From Pocillopora verrucosa (taxonomy: Eukaryota; Cnidaria; Anthozoa; Scleractinia; Pocilloporidae): a stretch of 64,000 nt of DNA. Position numbers and translations under genes: made by a program. The notes under the pieces are model-generated. The model was not told the origin of the DNA. It saw nothing but the letters and a program-made list of their open reading frames with translations, and did no database searches. Positions 57,706-64,000 of this stretch are shown here, one piece after another (position 1 is the first letter of the stretch; every line of letters starts with the position of its first letter). Location: NCBI RefSeq assembly GCF_036669915.1, contig NC_089318.1:13644628-13708627 (forward strand), given 5' to 3'.

Positions 57706-59869
57706 GTAATAATATTAATAAAGTTGGGGACTAGGGTGGCAACTAGGATTTGCACCAGAATTTCAAAGACTATCTACATCAATTTTCCCCTGAACTTTAA
57801 AAAATCGTCCTTTTACTGTGGATCGATGGTCGCGAGAAGCTTGGGTCAAATGAGTCTGGAACAAAAGTTTGTTAAGGTTCAAATGGTTTCGTTATTTGGA
57901 AAAACCTATTCTTTTTGATGGATTATAGCTTCTACACTTTTCTGTTTGACTCCTTGAAATCGATGTTCAAAACTGCCCAAAGAACTGTAATCAAACTGGG
58001 TTTGTTTTTTTTAACAATTAAGGCTACCATGGCAACAATACAGCTTCAAGGAGACAGATTTGTTGTTCTATCAATATAAAAAACCTCATTAATAATAAAA
58101 GTGATCAAAACAAATCAAGAAACACAGCACATTGTTTTGACAACATCAATATTTTCGAGGGAAAGCACGAAGTAATGTAAATACATCGAAAGTATGCTAA
58201 AAGACTTCCACTAGTAAAACAAAATTCAAGTGATTCTCCTCAAAGATTTCATTTGCGGAGAAATAATCGTTCAATATTTTTGTACGGTCATTTTTAACGT
58301 GTACGCCACCACGATGCTGAAATAACTTCCCATAAACAATAACACATTTTGATTTCCTATGGAACTCTATGATTATTGAAAACCCACCTTTTCATTTCTT
58401 TTTTTATTTTCCTACTCGTTACAAAATCGAAATATAATGGACTTACTTCATCAAATTCGTTCGTTAGAGCTTCTTATCGATAAGTGAACTTTTGCTTGTA
58501 GAGTCAGACAGAGGTGCTTGTTTTGATTATTAAATGGATAAAAAAACCAGCTAAGTGCTTACGAAGGAGGACTTCTCCCTCTTGAGACTAAAAATGATAA
58601 CAAACAATAATGATAAAAATATCAATAACAATTAAAAAAAAAGGCAGCAACTTTTACTGCAGCATCATTCCAGTTGTCGATAATGTCTGCAATGAAAGAG
58701 GATAGGAAGACATGCCGTGTGTCAGTGTACATCAAGTGAAAAGTTTGAAACTTGTGTAGATAACAAAGCTTATTTGAAGTTGTGAAAATCAATTTCTACT
58801 GATTTATTGCCTCTAATATGAAGCCTTTACTGCTAAACGGGAGCAATAAATCATGGAGAAGGAACATGATTCACAGGAAATTCTTACCAGAGAACCAAAA
58901 TAAACATCGTTATGTTAATTTAACAAAGCCTCATAATCCCAGCTGTTGTACAAGTCTTTCAGCGAAAAAAAGGGGAAGACGGAAATATTCACAGAAATAT
59001 GGATATGTAAGGTGTCGAAGAGGTGAATTGGCTAACTTAGCTTGTAACAAGGTTCCATGATAATCAAAACTTATCCATCACGAATATTATGACACACAGG
59101 AAGTTCTTACCACCACCAAAATAAACAGTGGTTGCATAATAATTTGGCAAAGTTTCACAATGCCAGCTGTTGTACATGTGTAAAAACGATAACCCAGGAA
59201 ACCATCAAATGAATTCTTCATTTTCACAAACTAGGTTTACATCTATCCATTTCTTTAACGCGCGCATTTTCAACGACGAACCAATTTAGTCAATTACATT
59301 ATGACATAGAAATTTTGGGAGCTTCACCAGTCTAAACGTCTGCTCGACTATGTTATGAATATAAAGTTGTAGGAGCGTTGCGTGACCTAAAACAATTCTT
59401 TCAGGTCCAATTTGTTCTAATTCAGCACAAAAGGTTTAAATATCAGTGTGCTTATCATTTAACAAATTTCAGTTATCATTCCTAAAATGGGACGACGGTA
59501 TGGATATGAAAGGTGTCGTTGAGGTGAATTTGCCGACGTCTGACACGGCTGTATAATTTCAACTGTTATCTATAAATTTTTCATGATAGCATGTCAGGCT
59601 ACAGAATGATGCGACAAAACTTAATCATGGCAATTGACAGGCAAATTATTGTTGAACCGAGCAGCATTCTAAACAAACATTTCTACTGGTAGAAACTAAA
59701 GCAGAACAGCTGACATACGAAATAATTTGACTGTCATTGGTTTAACCGGCGACAGCCTAATTTCCATTGCTTCAAAATTCCCCTGTCATGATAAGTAATA
59801 TCAAGTAAATAATTATTTTCTTAAGCATATGTTTAATGGACCAGAACTTTTCTAATCGTGCTCTGTATC

Positions 59870-62800
59870 ATGTATTCTGTTTTTGTCTCCCTTCTCTTAT
59901 TGGAGCTCTGCTTTATGATACAAAGGGCTGTCAGATCACAAGGTTAGTTTTAGTATGACTTATATCCAATTCATGTTTACCTTTGGTTTGAATATTCGTT
60001 TTTCCTTTTCTGGGAAACTAATTCAATTGTAAGAATTCGTAATTAAGTCATAAAATTAGCTTTTTCCACCTATATTAACTGAAGAATTGTTAAAATATTC
60101 AGTTATCGACCCACAGAAAGTACTTTGAAGAAATTTTACATTTTCGTGTCCGTATGTGCATTGATTAAGTTACAATTCTACAAAGCGAAGCACAGACGAT
60201 TAAAAAATCGATGTCAGAACTTCTGCCGAGTAATTTGAACCCCCTTAGTCGTCTTCCTCCACTGACCCAAGCAGTCCAGAGATTGCCGTCTCTCCGAGAA
60301 ACCCGCCTTTAAATCAAACCCTTAAAACAAGCCAAACAGAAATGAAATAGTTTCCAATTTAAGAACAACAGGGAATTGTTGCCGTGTTTATATACTCTCA
60401 TAACAACACCCGAGACACTGTTGAGGGTTTGTATATCCCTTTCCTTGTAGAAATAAAATAGACGAAGAGAAAAATTAAAGTCTAATACAACTGATGATGA
60501 AACGTCAACTATCAAGTTTTCCGTAATTCTTAACATATCACCATAAGCAATAATGTTACGTTTCATGTATTATTATTTCTATTTCAAAGATGTCTGCATC
60601 GCAGACCAGTGTCGTAATTTGGAGTTTGGGCCTGAGAAAGCATTTGAAGGGAAACGCCTCATAAACCACACAATCCGCACCGTAGAAATAACAGTTTCCA
60701 GGTTCTGTGAAAACTTGTGTTATATGGAGCCCGACTGTGTCAGCATTAATCTTTGTTTACGAGCAAATGGAAATGGAAACTATAAATGTGAACTGAACAA
60801 TGCTACTCATGAAGGAAACGAAAAAAAGTTGATAGACCAAGAGACGTATTCTTATCTCGCAGCTGAGGTAATGTAGCTTTCAATTCAAGATTAAGATTGG
60901 TTTATTTTGTTTTTCTTTTTAAAACTCTAAGTCTCGTATTCACCTTTAATTACGAACTTAAGTTGTCTTCCCTCTTTCAAGACATTAGCGGTAATGTTAT
61001 GTCTGTGCTCTTCACCAGAATCTCGGAGAATATAGAAATAGGAGAACAACTATGATTATACAAGGATAACGATGACGATATTGATGATGGTAGCGGTGCG
61101 TTTGATTATTAGACGATGAAAATGATTATAAAGATTATACTGACAATGACAACGGTTTGTTTTTTTCTGTCAGAATAATTGTGTTCAAAATTCTTGTAAG
61201 AACAATGCTACTTGTCAAAGCGGATTTACTAAGAAAGGTTATCGGTGCCTGTGTACCGCTGGATTTGAGGGTCCACTTTGCGAAAGAGGTAACACAACTT
61301 CAATGTTGATATCTTGAGGTCTACAGTTTAACAAAAAAAGGATAAACTTTACCACGGTGCTTGTTAATTGGATCTCGAAGAATAAAGGAGCTTTGTCTGT
61401 TGGCTTAAAGATCTCTTACTAGTCCGTAAGAATCGAATGACAACATGCTTTTGTTGCGGTTTCCTTACAAACACAATTCGATGGCGAATTTTTCTCTTTT
61501 TTTTTTGTTATTGCTTCTCATCATCTCCCTTCTCCTTACTCCTATCCATATATGAAGAAGGAGGCCTACCTAATTATTGTTGTGTTCACAGTTGTTGGTG
61601 CCTCTAGATATTTTTTTCCAGCACGATAATTTTGTTTTTATTTATTTGTTTATTTGTTCAGACATTAACGAATGCGTTCATGGGCTACACAAATGCAGCT
61701 CTGATGCGTTTTGCAACGATACCAAAGGTTCATACAATTGCATATGCAATCATGGATTCACGGGAAATGGACGGGAATGTAAAGGTAGGTGTTGGATCTC
61801 TTAACAATTATGCAATAATAGTTGGTGGTGATTATGCCGGTAGAGATATATATGGACGAGACCACATTGAAAAATGATATTCTTGATTACCAAAGTGTTT
61901 TTGCATCAATTTGTATCAATGTAATCCTCACTGTTTAGTTTCACTCACCCTTTGTTTGACAGACTGTCTTATGGCTATAGAAACCTATGTAATATGTTCT
62001 CAAGAATAAATATTAATGCTGTCCAAATCAAATACGAATATCAAGTAATGCTGCTGACCTTTTAAATCTTTTATATATTTTCGTCAATTATTGGTCGGCT
62101 TTATATCTATAGACATCGATGAGTGTGTCGGAGGGTCACACTCTTGCGGCCCTAATGCCTATTGCAACAATACCAAAGGGTCTTACAACTGTACATGTAA
62201 ACCTGGATTCACTGGGAGTGGAAGAGACTGCGCGGGTGAGCGTTACTGTTGAGAATATTGAGCAAATGAGGTGGATTTTTTAATATGGAACTTTCTGATA
62301 AAACAAAAACTACTTTTACCATATTGAGAACAGTAAGTAAAGGAGGCCTACCCAATTTTTGTTGGTTGTTGGTGCTTCTATACATATATATATACTTTTT
62401 TTGGTACGATAATTTTGTTTTTATTTTTTTTTTATAATGTATTCGCTCAGACGTCAACGAATGTGTTTCTGAACTACACAAATGCAGCTCTGATGCGTTT
62501 TGCAACAATACTAAAGGTTCATACAATTGCTCGTGCAAACATGGATTCACGGGAAATGGACGTAAATGTAACGGTAGGCGGTTGATCTCTTCGCAATTAT
62601 GTGATAAAAAATAAAGCCTACATTTGCAAATCATCCACAAAGGGGTGGTAACTTAGATCTCGATCCTCTCAGCAAGAAAATGTATAGTGAAACTGAACGC
62701 GGGCAGAGATATATATGGACGAAACCGCATTGAAAAATGTTATTCTTGATCACCTAAGTGTTTTTGCATCAACTGGTATCAATGTACTCCTCACTGTTTA

Positions 62801-63886
62801 GTTTCACTCACCCTTTGTTGGACAGACTGTCGAATGGCTACAGAAACCAATTGAAGTTTTCAACAACTAACATTAATGCTGTCCAAATCAAATACGAATA
62901 TCAAGTAATGCTGCTGACCTTTTAAATCTTTTATATATTTTCGTTTATTGTTTGTCGGCTTTATGTCTATAGACATCGATGAGTGTGTCGGAGGGTTACA
63001 CTCTTGCAGCCCTGATGCCTATTGCCACAATACCAAAGGGTCTTACAGCTGTACATGTAAACCTGGATTCACTGGCAGTGGAAGAGAATGCGAGGAGGCG
63101 GATTTTCTAATTCATTGTTGTTTTTACAGTTGTTGGTGCTTCTATATATATATATATATATTTTAACAATTATTTGTTTTCAGTTATTTGTGTATTTTTT
63201 CGTTCAGACATCAACGAATGTGCTCGTGGGCTGTACGAATGCAGCCCTGATGCATTTTGCAACAACACTAAAGGTTCATACAATTGCTTATGCAAACATG
63301 GATTCACGGGAAATGGAAGGGAATGTAAAGGTAGGCGTTAGATCTCTTAGCGATTATGTGATAAAAAATAAAGCCTACGTTTGCGATTCATCCACAAAGG
63401 GGTGGTAACTTAAATCTCGATCCTTTCAGCAAGAAAATGTAGATTACAGGATACATTTTAAAGGAGATCTACCCAATTATTGTTGGTTTTACAGTTGTTG
63501 GTGCTTCTAAATATATATATATATATATATATATATTTTGGTACGATGATTTTGCTTTTTATTTATTTTTTTATAATGTATTTGCTCAGACGTCAACGAA
63601 TGTGTTTTTGAACAGACTGTTGTATGGCTACAGAAACCTATTTGATGTCCTCAACAACTAATATTAATGCTGTCCAAATCAGATACGAATATCAAGTAGT
63701 GCTGCTGACCTTTTAAGTTTTTTATATATTTCCGTCAATTGTTTGTCGGCTCTATGTCTATAGACATCGATGAGTGTGTCGGAGGGTCACACTCTTGCAG
63801 CCCTGATGCCTATTGCAACAATACCAAAGGGTCGTACAGCTGTACATGTAAACCTGGATTCACTGGCAGTGGAAGAGAATGCGAGG
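59870..63886 (+). CDS. PAN-EGF gene with an EGF_CA exon array (gene 3, runs off the window)
   Basis: Exons: 59870-59942 (alternative signal peptide, [18 protein letters not shown]), 60590-60867 (PAN, 278 nt), 61174-61288 (EGF, 115 nt), then calcium-binding EGF exons at 61662-61784, 62113-62235, 62451-62573, 62973-63095 (donor lost), 63208-63330, 63590 onward (truncated) and 63764-63886, each 123 nt and phase 1-1 where complete. Lengths and phases equal those of gene 2. The C-terminal module, if present, lies beyond the window. An extracellular, calcium-stabilised rod of EGF modules behind a PAN head is expected. Because the exons are symmetric, the two damaged ones could be skipped without loss of frame. 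Confidence 0.82.
60590..60867 (+). CDS. Gene 3 exon: PAN/apple domain
   Basis: About 94 percent like the gene 2 domain in protein. [17 protein letters not shown] is kept; the loop after it differs ([15 protein letters not shown] against YTRGEGNGYHKCELN). Confidence 0.9.
61174..61288 (+). CDS. Gene 3 exon: EGF-like module
   Basis: [16 protein letters not shown] then [14 protein letters not shown]. Acceptor CTGTCAG, donor GTAACA; phase 0 to 1. Confidence 0.9.
61662..61784 (+). CDS. Gene 3 EGF_CA exon B1
   Basis: [36 protein letters not shown] type: it has [10 protein letters not shown]. Donor GTAGGT. Confidence 0.92.
62113..62235 (+). CDS. Gene 3 EGF_CA exon A1
   Basis: [41 protein letters not shown] type: it has PGFTGSGR. 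Donor GTGAGC. Confidence 0.92.
62451..62573 (+). CDS. Gene 3 EGF_CA exon B2
   Basis: [34 protein letters not shown]. Donor GTAGGC. Confidence 0.92.
62973..63095 (+). pseudogene. Gene 3 EGF_CA exon A2, donor deleted
   Basis: [40 protein letters not shown]. The sequence after the expected border reads AGGCGG; relative to A3 about 35-40 bases including the GT donor are missing. Reading through gives a stop within about 25 codons, so the exon is probably skipped. Confidence 0.8.
63208..63330 (+). CDS. Gene 3 EGF_CA exon B3
   Basis: [40 protein letters not shown]. Acceptor TTCAG, donor GTAGGC. Confidence 0.92.
63590..63763 (+). pseudogene. Gene 3 EGF_CA exon B4, truncated after ten codons
   Basis: Starts DVNECVFEQ behind a normal CTCAG acceptor, then jumps into sequence otherwise found in the intron upstream of A2 (CAGACTGTTGTATGGCTACAG). 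A deletion fused the exon start to the following intron. Confidence 0.85.
63764..63886 (+). CDS. Gene 3 EGF_CA exon A3
   Basis: [40 protein letters not shown], donor GTGAGC. Nearly identical to A2, so their duplication is recent. The gene continues past 64,000. Confidence 0.92.
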
Positions 63887-64000
63887 GTGAGCATTACTTT
63901 GAGAATGTTGAGCAAAGCAGGTAGATTTTCTAATTTGATACTTTCTGATAAAACAAAAACTACATTTACCATATCAAGAACAGTACGTAAAGGAGACCTA

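Larger units (their letters stand above)
57706..61560. repeat. Large direct duplication, copy 2 (partner 30,853-35,500)
   Basis: Colinear with the gene 2 upstream region, including the alternative signal-peptide exon, the PAN exon and the first EGF exon. Confidence 0.88.

Noticed and set aside
1..64000. tRNA, 5S rRNA or spliceosomal RNA genes
   Set aside because: No cloverleaf with A and B boxes or other conserved RNA was recognised by eye; a covariance-model scan would be decisive.

Overview
The window looks like nuclear DNA from an anthozoan cnidarian, most likely a stony coral. It is AT-rich, has genes split into short exons with consensus GT-AG junctions, and carries many decayed eukaryotic retroelements. 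Its main gene family joins a PAN/apple domain, EGF modules and a C-terminal module that I recognise from memory as that of the coral 'uncharacterized skeletal organic matrix protein 5' group. No bacterial operons, CRISPR arrays, tRNA genes or rRNA genes were seen.

The window is built around repeated copies of one ancestral locus: a secreted PAN-EGF-EGF_CA-C-terminal gene followed, in convergent orientation, by the 3' half of a ZFYVE1-like (double FYVE finger) gene. From left to right: a dead ZFYVE1-like copy (1.8-4.4 kb, minus); a partial PAN/EGF gene with a detached C-terminal remnant (9.9-13.5 kb, plus); a frameshifted Penelope-like element (14.6-18.3 kb, minus) lying in an orphan promoter copy; a BEL/Pao retrotransposon wreck (20.3-23.0 kb); a nested inverted-repeat structure (23.3-30.1 kb) containing a LINE piece and 60-bp tandem repeats; a complete-looking PAN/EGF gene of seven coding exons (33.6-38.7 kb, plus), followed by a second dead ZFYVE1-like copy (39.8-41.8 kb, minus); a broken family copy on plus (45.6-48.3 kb) fused tail-to-tail to another broken copy on minus (54.9-48.5 kb), the latter cut by two LINE fragments; and a further gene (57.4 kb to the window end) with a TATA promoter, a candidate signal-peptide exon and a tandem array of EGF_CA exons.

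The second gene can be assembled with every splice phase consistent into an open reading frame of 1266 nt (421 residues). The third gene shares its first four coding exons, then continues into an alternating array of calcium-binding EGF exons, at least two of which are broken, and runs off the window. All EGF_CA exons are 123 nt and phase 1-1, so they can be duplicated or skipped without disturbing the frame. The other copies (partial gene 1, the 45.6-kb and 54-kb copies, both ZFYVE1-like loci) carry stop codons, frameshifts, lost splice sites or missing exons and are best read as relics of birth-and-death evolution.

Three hammerhead-ribozyme-like motifs were found by eye (4,955, 14,668 minus, 45,227), one of them just downstream of the Penelope-like element's coding region. 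All domain and family names rest on reading motifs in the sequence; no database search was possible.
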